Made by a program: the position numbers and the translations under genes
Shown: positions 35,481 to 46,492 of the stretch, piece by piece
How the letters are laid out: each line of letters begins with the position of its first letter
Position numbering within the stretch: the stretch's first letter is position 1
Notes under the pieces: generated by a model
Told to the model about the DNA's origin: nothing
Database searches by the model: none
Seen by the model: the letters and a program-made list of their open reading frames with translations, nothing else
Assembly: GCA_963281155.1 (NCBI GenBank)
Contig: CAUJLY010000004.1
Coordinates: 1,240,001 to 1,304,000 of the forward strand
Reading direction: 5' to 3'
Source: Rhabditophanes sp. KR3021
Taxonomy: Eukaryota > Nematoda > Chromadorea > Rhabditida > Alloionematidae
Length of the DNA stretch: 64,000 nt

Positions 35481-36078
35481 ATGGGAGTTGCTTCATCTGC
35501 CCAAACGCAGATGATGACTGAACACGATCCTAATGCTGGATTTCCTTGGTGGCTCAGGTATTTGGCTAAGGCTTTCGCTATTGTTGGTGGCATCTTGGCA
35601 ATGTTTTTTGGAATGTTAGCTCTACTCTCGATTACACCAACTTGTATTATAGCAGCCATTTTGCAATTGTAAGTGACTAAATGTGGAAAGGAATGGGTGA
35701 TAATTGTTTTTTAGATGCTTCGGATTGTTGTCAATTGCTTTGGAAGCACCATTTTGCTGTTCATTTATTGACTTTATCGAAAAGATTACCATCTTTTCCG
35801 AATCTAGATCATACTTTCATAAGGCAATTCTGTTTTGTGGGTAAGTAAAGTAATAAGAAACAAAATAACTTAAAATCTTCTTTAGAATGGGAATAACGCC
35901 AATCATCATGTGCCCCGAACTTGACACAATTCTCGGAGCCGGCCTAATCTTTGCCTGTGGAACAGTGTACGGATTCATGGCCCTTGGAAAGAAAGCTGAC
36001 CGCAACACAATGATGGGAGCTGCTGGAGACAATAAGGACTGGAGTCCTCAAGTAAATTCTTCGATCCCACCAGTTTAA
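35481..36078 (+). CDS. CACFD1: Flower family membrane protein (CACFD1)
   Basis: Flower is a small synaptic-vesicle and plasma membrane protein linked to calcium entry, endocytosis and cell competition. The exons are 35481-35668, 35715-35840 and 35886-36078, giving 168 residues. The hydrophobic segments are near residues 30-66 (FAIVGGILAMFFGMLALLSI with the following stretch), 68-83 and 100-140. The signature ALEAPFCCSFIDF, with the conserved acidic residue in the membrane segment, is intact. YGFMALGKKADRNTMM near the end also matches the family. The tail ends NSSIPPV. No signal peptide. Confidence 0.92.
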
Positions 36079-36956
36079 ATTATTAGTGGAAACCATACAT
36101 AAAAAGATTCAATGGAAGGAATCTTATAATATTTTATTTTGATGTTCATTATTTTGATAAAAACTAAAACGACTATTTGATTAAGATTTGTTTTGATGTA
36201 AAAGCGTTAGTTCTTAATCTTTTCAACAAATTTAGTAATCTGAATTAAGTAGTGTAATTATCTAATATCTACGCCACACTAGATAGTTCGATTATAATTT
36301 TGGAATAAAAGGCATTTTTTGGTAATTTGTAATTTTTAGGTTCCTTCTGATCATTTTAAAATCTTTAAAAACATCATAGTAATAGTTTTTCAGAACTATC
36401 GAATACATAAAATAACACAAAGTTATTCCAAAAAATTGCTCTAGACACTATAGAAAAACTATAATAATGATGATATTGCAATTTTTAAAACAAACTATAA
36501 ATTATTCCTTAAAATAATAACCTGTTAAATATATAATTTGAATATACAATATGTTTTGTATATTACCATCATTATGTATATTTTGAATATTTATATGGAG
36601 TATTTTGTGTAATAAAGCGTCTAAATCTACCTTTGTATTGTTGCCTGTTGGAGGATGATCGTAGCTGATCCCGGGAAATTAAACCCCGTATTGACAAGAA
36701 TGGAGGCTATGGATTTCAAGATCATCTCTTATTTGCAACTAAAGTGTATCTACCGAATAAAAGAATCTCCGATTTCAAACAAAATTAGTGCAACTGTTGT
36801 TTAAAATGAACAAAAATAAATATTTAATGCATACCTACTCCAAAAGACATAAATTTTATAACAAATAGAAGATAAAACAACTAAGCTAAATAAAATCTAT
36901 TATTTTATTCATAAATAAATTATCGAAAATACAATTAGCAAAACTATACAAATTAA
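36079..36956. other. Intergenic region between convergent genes
   Basis: About 880 bp. A short stretch at 36640-36730 (GATGATCGTAGCTGATCCCG and on) is richer in G+C than the flanks but not open in a useful frame; it may be an old insertion. No gene is supported. Confidence 0.35.
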
Positions 36957-38597
36957 TTACAAACTTCCTTCGGTTTTAATTTCATTCTTTGCAACATCAT
37001 TGATATGTGCCTCTTCTTTGACCGCCAAAATTTGATCAACCTTACCAAAAATTTCCATCTTGATTCTTTCAACATCAGCCAATCTTTGATTCACAAAAGT
37101 GATTTGATTGAGTTCATTCATCAGCTTTTCTTCTTGAGGAGTTGTGATTGGGAAACGAGCTTTTAAGGCTTCATTTAATTTCCTTTTGTTTTCTTCTCCG
37201 AACTCTTTGTAGAGGTATATTGGTTTGATGATATCCCGAATTTCTTGAACATCTCTCCCAACCCCGGTAAATTTGTCCACAATTGTCTCATACTTCATTT
37301 GCAGGTTGGGGTCATTAGTTTGTTTAGGTAAGAATCTCTTGTCCTCGCGCCCAAGAGTCATCCGATCCACAACTTCATTCATCACATCTTCTTCGTTAGT
37401 TGAAGGCCCATCACACCAATCATTGATATTTGGGAAGACTAAAGACCGGACATCTTGGCTGAATGGAAGGTTAAAATTGACAAAGTAAGGCATATTAGTA
37501 GTTTCATTTATTCTTGGGAACATGACAACCATCTTAGCAGCACTAGCTTTGCTGTATACTTTTCTGGTAATCATCACAACATCCGATTCAATCATCGCCA
37601 TGTTTAGGGCTAACATTCTTTTAAAGGAAGGTTTGTCGTTTTCCTTAGGCATGATCATGTGAGATTCACCAACTAAAAAGGAAAGATGGATGTCCTTACT
37701 CTTGGCGAATTGGATGAATTGAAAAGACTTGGCCTCTGAATTTGTTCCATGATAAATTTCGTCAAAATGATTAATAGGGATGATGTTGACTCCGAATTTG
37801 AAAGCATTGATAATGTTTTCTTTAGGAATCTCGTTCCCTTCATCATCAATTTTTGCAAATTTCCTTTTGTAAGTGGTAGTACTTTCTTCATCTCCAATTT
37901 CTTTCAAAACTTTTTTAAAGCTCATTATTTCCTTTGGCTTGACGAGAACAACATGGTCTACAATATTAATTTTGTGCTGGTCGTTCAGTTCAAGAGCATA
38001 AGGTGTGCCACGAGTGGCTTTGTTGATGATGTGGTAGAATTGGATGTTGGCGATACCTTCTTCAACAGAAAGAACGTCACACCACTCACCCTTAAGCGGG
38101 CATTCTCTCTTGACTTCACTGTAGAAATCCTTCAAGCCAACAAAAATAATTTTGCATCCCGCCTTTTCGCAACTCTTTGCAAATTTGTCCACTTCTTCGG
38201 AGCCGCCATTGATATAGGATGAGAAATCAGAAACAATAATAAATTTGTGATCTGGTTCAAATGTCTCTACGTTTCTGTCGACAGCCGCGAGTCTCCTGTT
38301 GAACATACCAATCATTCCCAATTGGCAATCTTCCTTGCCAAAAGCTATAAGTTTTTCTTCCATATCTCCAAAAAAGTCAAACGAAGTCTGTACACAATCC
38401 TCCTTGATAACGGTCTCAGGTTCTGTGCTGTGTTTGACGTTGTACCCAATATCAATTCGATTGGCGCAATCCATCATCTGTCTGATCTTGATAAAACGAG
38501 ACATGAAATGCTTTTGTTTCTGGAAGTATATCGGATCCAATTGACAGCAATCAAAAAAGATGCTGACGTTGCCCCATCCAATGTGTGAACCGTCCAT
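36957..38597 (-). CDS. XRCC5: Ku80-like DNA end-binding protein (XRCC5)
   Basis: Ku80 pairs with Ku70 to bind broken DNA ends in non-homologous end joining and at telomeres. Single-exon ORF of 546 residues. The start is a von Willebrand-like domain (residues about 10-200, with KFIIVSDFSSYINGG). The Ku core follows, with INAFKFGVNIIPINHFDEI near 265 and SFQFIQFAKSKDIHLSFLVG near 290. MVVMFPRINETTNMPYFVNF, LPFSQDVRSLVFPNI and VDRMTLGRED correspond to human Ku80 [32 protein letters not shown] and IDSMSL. The 732-residue human protein has a C-terminal domain that recruits DNA-PKcs; it is absent here, as expected where DNA-PKcs is missing. The single exon is unusual for this window. Confidence 0.85.
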   Translation of the reverse strand: MDGSHIGWGNVSIFFDCCQLDPIYFQKQKHFMSRFIKIRQMMDCANRIDIGYNVKHSTEPETVIKEDCVQTSFDFFGDMEEKLIAFGKEDCQLGMIGMFNRRLAAVDRNVETFEPDHKFIIVSDFSSYINGGSEEVDKFAKSCEKAGCKIIFVGLKDFYSEVKRECPLKGEWCDVLSVEEGIANIQFYHIINKATRGTPYALELNDQHKINIVDHVVLVKPKEIMSFKKVLKEIGDEESTTTYKRKFAKIDDEGNEIPKENIINAFKFGVNIIPINHFDEIYHGTNSEAKSFQFIQFAKSKDIHLSFLVGESHMIMPKENDKPSFKRMLALNMAMIESDVVMITRKVYSKASAAKMVVMFPRINETTNMPYFVNFNLPFSQDVRSLVFPNINDWCDGPSTNEEDVMNEVVDRMTLGREDKRFLPKQTNDPNLQMKYETIVDKFTGVGRDVQEIRDIIKPIYLYKEFGEENKRKLNEALKARFPITTPQEEKLMNELNQITFVNQRLADVERIKMEIFGKVDQILAVKEEAHINDVAKNEIKTEGSL

Positions 38598-38830
38598 TAT
38601 CTACAATTATAAACAACTATTAATACAATGTAATCAAATTGACACTATAATTAAGAAGAAGCCTTCAACTAATTGAAAAGCTAAAGATGACCATGTATCT
38701 TTCCCAAATAAATCATCACTTTATGTTCCGACACGAACTGTTGGAATCAAGACATTTAAAAAATGCATTATTTTAAAAACAAACACAAGTCCTTTTATTA
38801 CCAATTAACTCCATAACAACAAATAATAAT

Positions 38831-39372
38831 TTATGACAACTCTTTGACCAACAAATAAGCCGAAGTAACATCGATTTTTCTATAATAATCCTTCAAAGTA
38901 TCCTTAATTTGAAAGCCTAATTTTTTGTAAAACTTCAAAGCCACTTCATTGCTAGTTTGGACGTGCAAGCAAATTCTTGTGATAGAAGGTATTTTTTTAC
39001 AGATATCAAAAACATAATCTATTAGCATTGAACCAATATGGCGTCTTCGATAGTGAGTAAGACAGCCTAGTGTCATGATATAAAGGTCGCTTGAATTGAT
39101 CTTGTTGGCTTGGGGGTCAGGAAAAGAAATACGGCAACAGACGGCACCGATGGCAATATTACTGGAGGCTAGATAAATAATCCGATTGAACATTTCATTT
39201 TCTGGTTTAACGACTTCTTCATAAAATTTGTCCCCATATGAGACGGGAAAGACGGCAGAGTTGATTATTTTGAGGGTCTAAAATTGTTGTTTTATGTGTT
39301 CTTCATTTATTTATCACTTACACCAATATTAGTTTTGTCAATACGACACATAACATAACTATCTCCGGGCAT
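38831..39372 (-). CDS. NAA50: N-alpha-acetyltransferase 50 (San)
   Basis: A GNAT-fold acetyltransferase that acetylates N-terminal Met of certain proteins, associated with NatA and needed for sister chromatid cohesion. The exons (minus) are 39372-39322 and 39277-38831, giving 165 residues (human 169). Strong landmarks: NSAVFPVSYGDKFYEEVV, AIGAVCCRI, LYIMTLGCLTHYRRRHIGSM with the acetyl-CoA loop (human RRLGIGTKM; here RRRHIGSM), LHVQTSNEVALKFYKKLGF and DYYRKIDVTSAYLL. The YYRKI motif is diagnostic for this subfamily. The first exon (17 codons) was located by an in-frame 44-bp intron. Confidence 0.93.
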
Positions 39373-39446
39373 ATTGTAATAAGTTACTTAATTAACAGAA
39401 AAAGACTATCCAATAACAGTATTAAATTAGTAGGTTAATATATAGA

Positions 39447-39997
39447 TTATTTAACAGCTCCTTCCACTTCAGCAATCAATTCTCCAGCTTTCGTCAATCT
39501 CGTATGTGCTTCTAACAAGTGTAGGAGACGAATTGAGTAGGAAGTGGGATGAAAGGCGATAATCTAAAAAGGTATTATTAGGAATGAGAAAGAAGGCATC
39601 ATAGTCGTGCTAAGATGTAATTAGTCCCAAACGTCACCTCTTTTTTGGTTGTTGTTTTTTGATGATGGTGGTCGTTAGTCGGTGGAGAGGCAGGTGAAAT
39701 GTTGACGGTGGGGGAAGGATACTTTTGATTTATGTTGCTTAGAAGTTGATCAATGCGATTGTTTAGACAAATAGCGGGAGATGTGGTGCCACTGCTTGAG
39801 GATGGGCAATAGATAAATAAATCTTTCTTCTGCTCTTCCAGTTTATCGCGCCTTTCTTGTAATTTATATAAAACCGCCCTAGCTTGGTCTTTGTCAAATA
39901 AAACTTTATTATCCGGAGGAAGCTTAGGCAACTCTAATACAAGCTCTTTCCTCATATACTGAGGTTTCCAGTCGTTTAACTCATCAAATATAGACAT
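39447..39997 (-). CDS. Small orphan protein with a coiled-coil segment, 158 residues
   Basis: I do not recognise the family. The exons (minus) are 39997-39638 and 39563-39447, joined in frame across a 74-bp intron (GTGACG ... TTTTTAG). The N-terminus has MSIFDELNDWKPQYMRKELV and ELPKLPPDN. Residues about 38-60 (ARAVLYKLQERRDKLEEQKK) form a strongly charged helix that could be a short coiled coil. The middle is Ser/Thr/Pro and His-rich and disordered. The last exon again looks helical (RLLHLLEAHTRLTKAGELI). No signal peptide or membrane segment. The pattern (acidic helices around a disordered linker) would suit a subunit of a larger complex. Function unknown. Confidence 0.55.
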
Positions 39998-40690
39998 AAT
40001 AAAATGGAGTGTATAATAAAGCGTATTGTATGGTCATATCAACGCAAATATTGCCATCGAGTGGTGAGTTAAAAAGGACTGTTACCATAACAACCTTGCG
40101 CACATACACTAAACACCACTCTGGGAAGCTTATCAAAGTTCAGGTGTCTGCAATTTATCAACTTTCACTCCCAAAAACAATCACATCCTTAAACAAAACA
40201 AACAACATAGACACTTTCCTAATTTAATTTGATCAAATTTGATTTAATATTATTAACTTGGGGTAAAACATACAACATCTTATTCCCACCTGTCACCATA
40301 AGAACTTGAAAGCCGAAACCGCTTTTTGTTCGTTAAAAAATAATTGGTTGGTATCAAAATAATAACCAGACAAACAAACTTTCTTTATCAATTAGTGAAA
40401 TTGAAACAAGGCGTCAAAAGTATAGTAGCAATAGTATTTTAACAACACACCACAAGGTTAAATTGTTCCGGAATAGAAACACACATACCCCACAATAATA
40501 GGTACATGGTTGTTGAAAGTTATGTGGGCTGGAAGGTAACCTTATATAAAGGTTGCCCCTTTCTTACAAGAGTAGCTTCTTATTTGAAAGTTGCTTTTGG
40601 TGACATTTTAAGTGGGTAACAACTTTTCTTGCTTTTCATCGCTAATTCAAATAATTGGAAGACAAAAAGAAAAGAAGATTGGTAATTAGT
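39998..40690. other. Upstream region of the ADAMTS gene, no gene seen
   Basis: About 700 bp between two divergent genes. TTATATAAAGG at about 40542-40552 is a plausible TATA-like element for the ADAMTS gene, whose start codon follows about 140 bp later. The ORF at 40009-40227 looks like noise. Confidence 0.35.
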
Positions 40691-43600
40691 ATGGTGCGGG
40701 CTTTTGATTGTTTATGGGTAGTTTTGTTGCTTTGTCTTAGATTGCAGGTTAGTTTGTCAAGAAAGGAAATAATAATTGGAGTCTTTTTAGTTTGTAAAGC
40801 CATTCTTCAACCAATTAAAGCCAAATGAAAAAATCCATTTATTTGGACAAAATTCGGAGGAACCTCCTCAATTCTCGACTCTGCAAGGGAGTCCCTTGAT
40901 CCACAACACCCTCCTTAACATCACAATAAACAACAAACTTTACTCCTTCCTTATGAAAGACCATTCCACTAACCTTTTCGACATCGGTTTCCACCAAAAC
41001 TTTCATTCTCCAAACCGAAGTCATTGGATGGCAGAAGCGCAACAAACACACCTTGATTGCAATCAAGTTTTTAAAGGTCATTCTATCAAGCCTAGGGGCG
41101 CAATCTTGTCAATGTCAGGGTGCAAGGATAATTTACGAGGTTTGATTATTTTGCCGAATGGGGAGTATCATTTTGTTCATCCCGTCCCTTCATTGATGGA
41201 TGAGGGGGTGCATGTTATTCATAAGAGGGAATTGAAGGAAACCAAGAAAAGTTGTGGATTTAGAAAGGAGGATGATCCTTTTCCGGGGGATCAAGTAGAA
41301 GCAGATTTGTTGGTTTCGAAGATGTTGCCACGCCAAAAAGTGGAAGGGTCTATCTCGCAAAAAGTAAAAAGATCCATCCTCCACGACAAAGACGAAGAAC
41401 TAATAGTAGAATTAGCTGTATTTGCCGACCACCTAATGGTAACTCATTTCCGTGAAATTTACGGGGAGCTTCGCCATATGCGCGAAATGAAACGCTTCAT
41501 CGTAGCCACCATCAACAACGTCGACACCCTCTACAAACACCAAACTCTAAATTCACGCCTCCACTTTCGGGTCAAGCGCATTGACATCATGGAACAACAA
41601 CCGGATGTTTTGCTCGGTCCTGCCCATCATCAAGGCGAAGTTAATGCGCTGTTGAAAGCATTTTGTCAATATCAAAAGCAATTGAAACCAGCCGATGGGA
41701 AGGACCCAAAGAATTGGGTCCACGCTTTGCTGTTGACGGGGTTTGATCTTTATGCAGGCTCTTTGAAGTCAATTGCAGGTTTTTCTGCTGTTAAAGGTTG
41801 GCAGTTAAGGGGATGGGACCAAATCAAAAAGGGGCACATTTTATTTAATACTTTAAACGTATTTAGAAGGGTGCAGTTAGTAAGATCATTTAAAATTAGC
41901 TAACCGACTTCTCTCTCAGGATTCATAAGATAGACAAATGGCAGGGATGGCTTCTGCATTCTCTGCAATCATTTTTGAAGGATACTTCTCCGTGATTATG
42001 CGTAACTTTTCTCCTGCATGCCGTTTGATGGGGGAATTGTTCTTTCTTGCTAAAAACATGCCTCCATCTATTAGTGAAGTTGTAGTCATATCTATGTTCA
42101 CTCATTCTTGATTAGACTCTCTACATCTTCTCTAACCTCAATGGCATTCTTTTGTGTTCTTGAACAACGAAGCTTGTCAAGATGTGTCGTTGAAGAAAAC
42201 TTCATGGGACATCTGTCGCAAGAAATTGTTTCAGGTTTGCTATTTAATCTCTTTTCTGGTTGGACTTCATCAACCAAATCCCACAAAGCTTCGGCATTTT
42301 TAGCGATAAGAACCATCATCCTGACTAGAGTTATCCCATTATAAGGTATTGAACGTTTGCTCCTTCTTAATTCCATTAGACTGGAATCACGAGTAGATAC
42401 ATTTGCATCTTTCAAAAAGATATCATAAACATCTTTAAGATCTATCAATTGAAGACCTGTTGGAATACGCTGTATATTATTGCCCACTTGAATAACTTTA
42501 ATTCGCGCATCAGTAATAAGGGCTCCATCTTGAGAAGACACGGGTATGGGGAAGAGACTGCACGTAGTCGACATCACTAGGTGATGAAGGATTCTTTAAA
42601 TTCTGTATCTACATCAAAAAATAAGACAACTTATTGACCAAATTGTAGCTTTGTTTGTGTGTGGTGTAATAATTATATGCATGTCGGTACTTGTACATTA
42701 TACCATTGCATCCAAAAAGGAAATGTCGACATTTACAATGCTACAACGTCGTAAAGAACGGTTGGTAGGGAGTCTGTTAAAGTTTGAATTTATAAAAGAT
42801 TACATAAATAGCTTGCGAGCAACATTCAAATTTGAAAATGTATAGTATTGCATACAACATTTTATTCAGGGATGTGTTCGGAGGAGAGGAGTTGTACTAT
42901 TAATGAAGGACTTGATTTTGGATCTGTGTTTGTTGTTACCCATGAAATAGGACACAACTTGGGAATGTACCACGACGGACAAAATAATCGGTGTGAACAG
43001 GATGCTTTCATCATGAGTCCGTCAATCGGGGCAGGAAAGACACACTGGTCTGCTTGTAGTTCGACTGAAATGGGAGTGTTTGTGTCGAAACTAGGAACTG
43101 AAGATGATCGAGCACCTAATTGCCTCAATACATCACCCATCAAATCGAAGTCTTCTGTTGATTTGCCTGGACAACAATACACCGTCCATGAGCAATGTAG
43201 ATTGTTCCATGGGTTGTGTTGGGAGCATGAATTGCGATCGTACCAGACTTTGGAGGATATTTGTGAGATTGTTTGGTGTTCTGACACTAAGGGGAAGCTA
43301 AGGACTGCACATCCTAGTTTGGGTGAGTTTTGGTTCATTTAAGTTATTTTAAATATTTTTCAGAGGGCACTCATTGTGGGAGTAATAAAGTATGCTTCGG
43401 AGGCAAATGCGTCCCCTCAACAATCAGACTAATTCCTGTCCACGGAGGATGGTCTAAATGGAGCGAAGCTAGTTTCTGTGAGCCTGAATCAACTGGTAAA
43501 TGTTCAGAGTGCCAAATCAAAGGTCAAATCAAATTAAAACAAGAACACAGATATTGCGATTCTCCCTTCCCAAATAATGATGGAAATAAATGCTCAGGTG

Positions 43601-45517
43601 AAAACGTTAGGGGGTCTCTATGTTCAAGCAGGAGATGCAATGGCCCCTTTTCATTGCAACAATATATAAATTCAGTTTGTGGCCAAAAAGCTAAATTGCC
43701 TGAAAATATTAAGCTGAATATGGATTCGACGGGAACACAGTACGATCAGGTAATCATCCTCTTAACACTCCCGGAAACTAAATTAAAAATATATCAGCAG
43801 ACTTGGTTAGAAAAACTTTTACTAAAGAAATACATAATAGAAGTGATACATACTAATTAGACAGAATCTTCCTTATAAAACTGCAAGTCCAAAAAATTAA
43901 AAGCATCAGCGAACTCTTTCATGATGAAATCAGCTAACTTTCGGTTAGGTCCCGAGTTCATCTTAAGGACTTCATCGAACCAAGACTTCTAAAATCAGTA
44001 TTTTAATAGGGTTCATTTGATGATAATACTGCAAAATATAAATAGCTTCACCTAATATTCAAAAGCACAAGGTCTGAACGTAATTTAATGTTGATAAAGA
44101 GCACCTTCAACTAACAAACCCCTAAATCTAGAAACATAATTACTAGGCTAATAAATTATTGTAGGATATGTGCAAAGTGTGGTGTTTCATGAAGGAATCG
44201 ACTAGTATTAGGACAGTCGAAGATTTGCCTGATGGTTCACCTTGTGGAGAAAACAAATATTGTGTCAAAGGCTTGTGCAAAAGATTAGCCTGTAATGGAA
44301 ATAAAGTGTCTGATACGGATAATGAATGCCAAATGAAAGCTATCGAAGATGATGAGAATAAAGCTGAATTAGGAACCAAAAGAAGAAGTCAAGCTGAATG
44401 GGCGAGGTGGGGAGGTTGGAGTGAGTGTGTTGGAGGAGTGAAATGTGATGGTATTGGATTTAAAAGTAGATTTAGAAGTTGCAATGGAATTGGTTGTCCG
44501 GGGAATGATTCTGAAAGAATGGTCTGTAGAAAGGAATGTGCAAAGGGTGATTCTATTGTGGCGGGAAAGTGGGAAGAATGGAAGCCATTTAGTAATTGTA
44601 CAACCAATGCTTGTAATCAAATTGGAAGCAAAACCAGGTTCAGGACGTGCAACGGAGGTAATTGTGTAGGGTCCAATGTTGAAACAATATCCTGTAAAAA
44701 GGAATGTCCACCAGGTAAATGGGAAGAATGGAAACCATTCGGCAATTGTACAGCAAATGGTTGCAGCCAAAACGGAACTCAAACAAGATTCCGAACTTGC
44801 ATTACTTCCAATTGCGTAGGATCAAATTCCGAAACAATATCCTGTAAAAAGGAATGTCCCCCAGGTCAATGGGAAGAATGGAAGCCATTCGGCAATTGTA
44901 CAGCAAATGTGTGCAACCAATTTGGAACTCAAACGAGATTTAGAACATGTAAGGGAGAAAATTGCATCGGTTCAAATTCCGATACAGTATCATGTCAAAA
45001 AGCATGCATTATTAGTAAATGGAAAAATTGGGAAAGTTGGGGCGCATGCTCAACATCTGAATGCAACGCCTCAGGTATTCAAACAAGAATAAGGGTATGT
45101 GATGGCTTGAATTGCGATGGTTCAAGTATTGATAAAATTGTGTGTAAGATTAAATGTGTTAGCAAGGTCGTGGTAGGTGATGAATGGCAAAATTGGGGAG
45201 GTTGGAATAGTTGTGTGAGCGAATCTTGCATGTTGCCGGGGGTTCAAAACAGAACGAGGCAATGCAATGGCAAAACGTGTAATGGAGTTTTTATTGAAAA
45301 GATGCCTTGTCATCTTCCGTGTACTGTTGATGATGGAAAGTGGACGCTGTGGTCCCATTGGAGTCCAACTTGCCATACTAGCAGTGCTTGTCACGCAACC
45401 GGTACAAGAACTAGAACAAGAAGATGTTGGAGCTTCAAGCAGTTAGAACCTGTTTGCGAAGGCCAACGGGAAGAAACTGAAAATTGTCCTGTCAAAGAAG
45501 AATGTTTGAAGAGATAA
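40691..45517 (+). CDS. ADAMTS metalloprotease with multiple thrombospondin repeats (ADT-1-like)
   Basis: A secreted zinc protease of the extracellular matrix. The exons are 40691-40747, 40791-41796, 42870-43322, 43364-43749 and 44165-45517, giving 1084 residues. Order: signal peptide (FDCLWVVLLLCLRL), prodomain ending at a furin-like KVKRSI, and catalytic domain from VELAVFADHLMVTHF with zinc site VTHEIGHNLGMYHDG and downstream Met-turn-like IMSPS. Then come a disintegrin-like part, a central thrombospondin repeat (HGGWSKWSEASFC), a Cys-rich part (DQDMCKVWCFMKES) and seven more thrombospondin-like repeats, three nearly identical (KWEEWKPFGNCTAN type). The exon 2 end was set so that AGFSAVKG-MCSEERSC matches the family. 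Many repeats and no clear spacer recall nematode ADT-1. Introns 2 and 4 hold antisense ORFs. Confidence 0.92.
41916..42574 (-). pseudogene. Antisense relic ORF in ADAMTS intron 2, with a zinc-finger-like motif
   Basis: About 157 codons are open from an ATG at 42574 to a stop near 42101, and two frames stay open again to 41916. The protein has a furin-like LRRSKRS, and CDRCPMKFSSTTHLDKLRC resembles a C2H2 finger (C-x2-C, Phe, Leu) that has lost its His pair. Frame C after the stop reads MIAENAEAIPAI, resembling LIAKNAEALWDL in the first part, perhaps an internal duplication. I recognise no family. It lies wholly inside a 1.07-kb intron of the opposite-strand gene, so it is either a small nested gene or a decayed insertion. 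Confidence 0.35.
43857..43988 (-). other. Exon-like antisense ORF in ADAMTS intron 4
   Basis: On the minus strand an ATTTTAG acceptor is followed by 43 open codons with coding-like composition (for example KSWFDEVLKMNSGPNRKLA and FIMKEFADAFNF) and a stop at 43857. It looks like the last exon of a lost or nested gene. I found no upstream exon on the minus strand between 43989 and 44164 and recognise no family. Confidence 0.3.
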
Positions 45518-45655
45518 AGATGACATCATTGTTATTTGTAAATAAATTATGTTAATAAAAGTTTTATTTATTAAAAATATTCTAATTAAATTTACTATAA
45601 AACAACATAGAAGTATATGGCTTTCCTTTTGATCTCAACCCAATGGTGTATCAGT

Positions 45656-46273
45656 TTACGTTTTACCAGCTTCTTGAGCTTTCTTCCACTCCCTAAACTT
45701 TTCTAACTCTCTCGACTTTTCAGTCATGCCATACGTCCTTGCACCAGCCCGTTCTTTCAAATATCCATCTGTAACTTCAGATCTAAAGTTCAAATCACGG
45801 AAGCTAAATAGAAGGGATTATTAAAGGAGACAAAATGATAAAGCATACTATTTAGCTTTACATTTATTGAACATCTCCAAGACAGGTTTACATGTGTTGA
45901 GACCTTTAAAGCCGCCATCTTTTCTCAGACAAGCGACAAGGTCTAAAAATAAATGATAGTTGTTTAATGAGTTTCAACTTACCGAGATACTGGACATTAC
46001 ATTCGACTCTTTCGATCTGCGAGTTCATTCTGTTAGGTATGATTACATCTGCTTCGATTCGCCTTAAAGTTCTGTCTTCCGGATCACCTAAATAAATTAT
46101 ATAAGTAGTTTTAAACTGAATAACTTACCCAAACCATGCGGACCTGACGAAAAGTAATGTGGCAGAATGGTCTTTTTGACACGATGTTTTTTGCCGTTTT
46201 CATCTATGAATATTTCGGCTTCTTTGAGGAGATGCAAGTCGTCTGTGGACAATTTTTGCTCCTCACTACTCAT
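45656..46273 (-). CDS. CMC1: COX assembly mitochondrial protein CMC1
   Basis: A twin CX9C protein of the mitochondrial intermembrane space that helps deliver copper to and assemble cytochrome c oxidase. The exons (minus) are 46273-46129, 46087-45983, 45942-45849 and 45803-45656, giving 163 residues. The two helices carry exact CX9C spacings, CNVQYLDLVAC and CKPVLEMFNKC, with DPEDRTLRRIEADVIIPNRM before them matching human DPADQHLRHVEKDVLIPKIM. YLKERAGARTYG follows. An N-terminal extension of about 50 residues (KEAEIFIDENGKKHRVKKT) is longer than in vertebrates. All three introns are 36-46 bp. The gene was assembled from spliced pieces; most of it is invisible as a single ORF. It is divergent from STUB1, 219 bp away. 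Confidence 0.88.
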
Positions 46274-46492
46274 CTTATTTTGCCAGAGATATAGTATATG
46301 GTTTGACAACCAAAATTATGTGCAAACTCCAAAATGAGTCATCTCACCACGAAAAAAAGGAGCCTCTTCCTACCACATCAAACAACCACAAGCTTTGGGA
46401 CATTGCGATAGTCATTGATAGCTATTCATACAAAATCACTTATCATATTATTGGTTATTGGGGAAAAATCATTCTAAAAATTGACAAAGGAC

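Noticed and set aside
41763..41778. Earlier donor (GCAG/GTTTTT) as the end of ADAMTS exon 2
   Set aside because: It would delete the conserved AGFSAVKG segment. The donor after AAAG at 41797 restores the family sequence and keeps the same phase.
42108..42344. Plus-strand ORF in ADAMTS intron 2
   Set aside because: Exact antisense of the better-composed minus-strand ORF and not spliceable into the protease frame.
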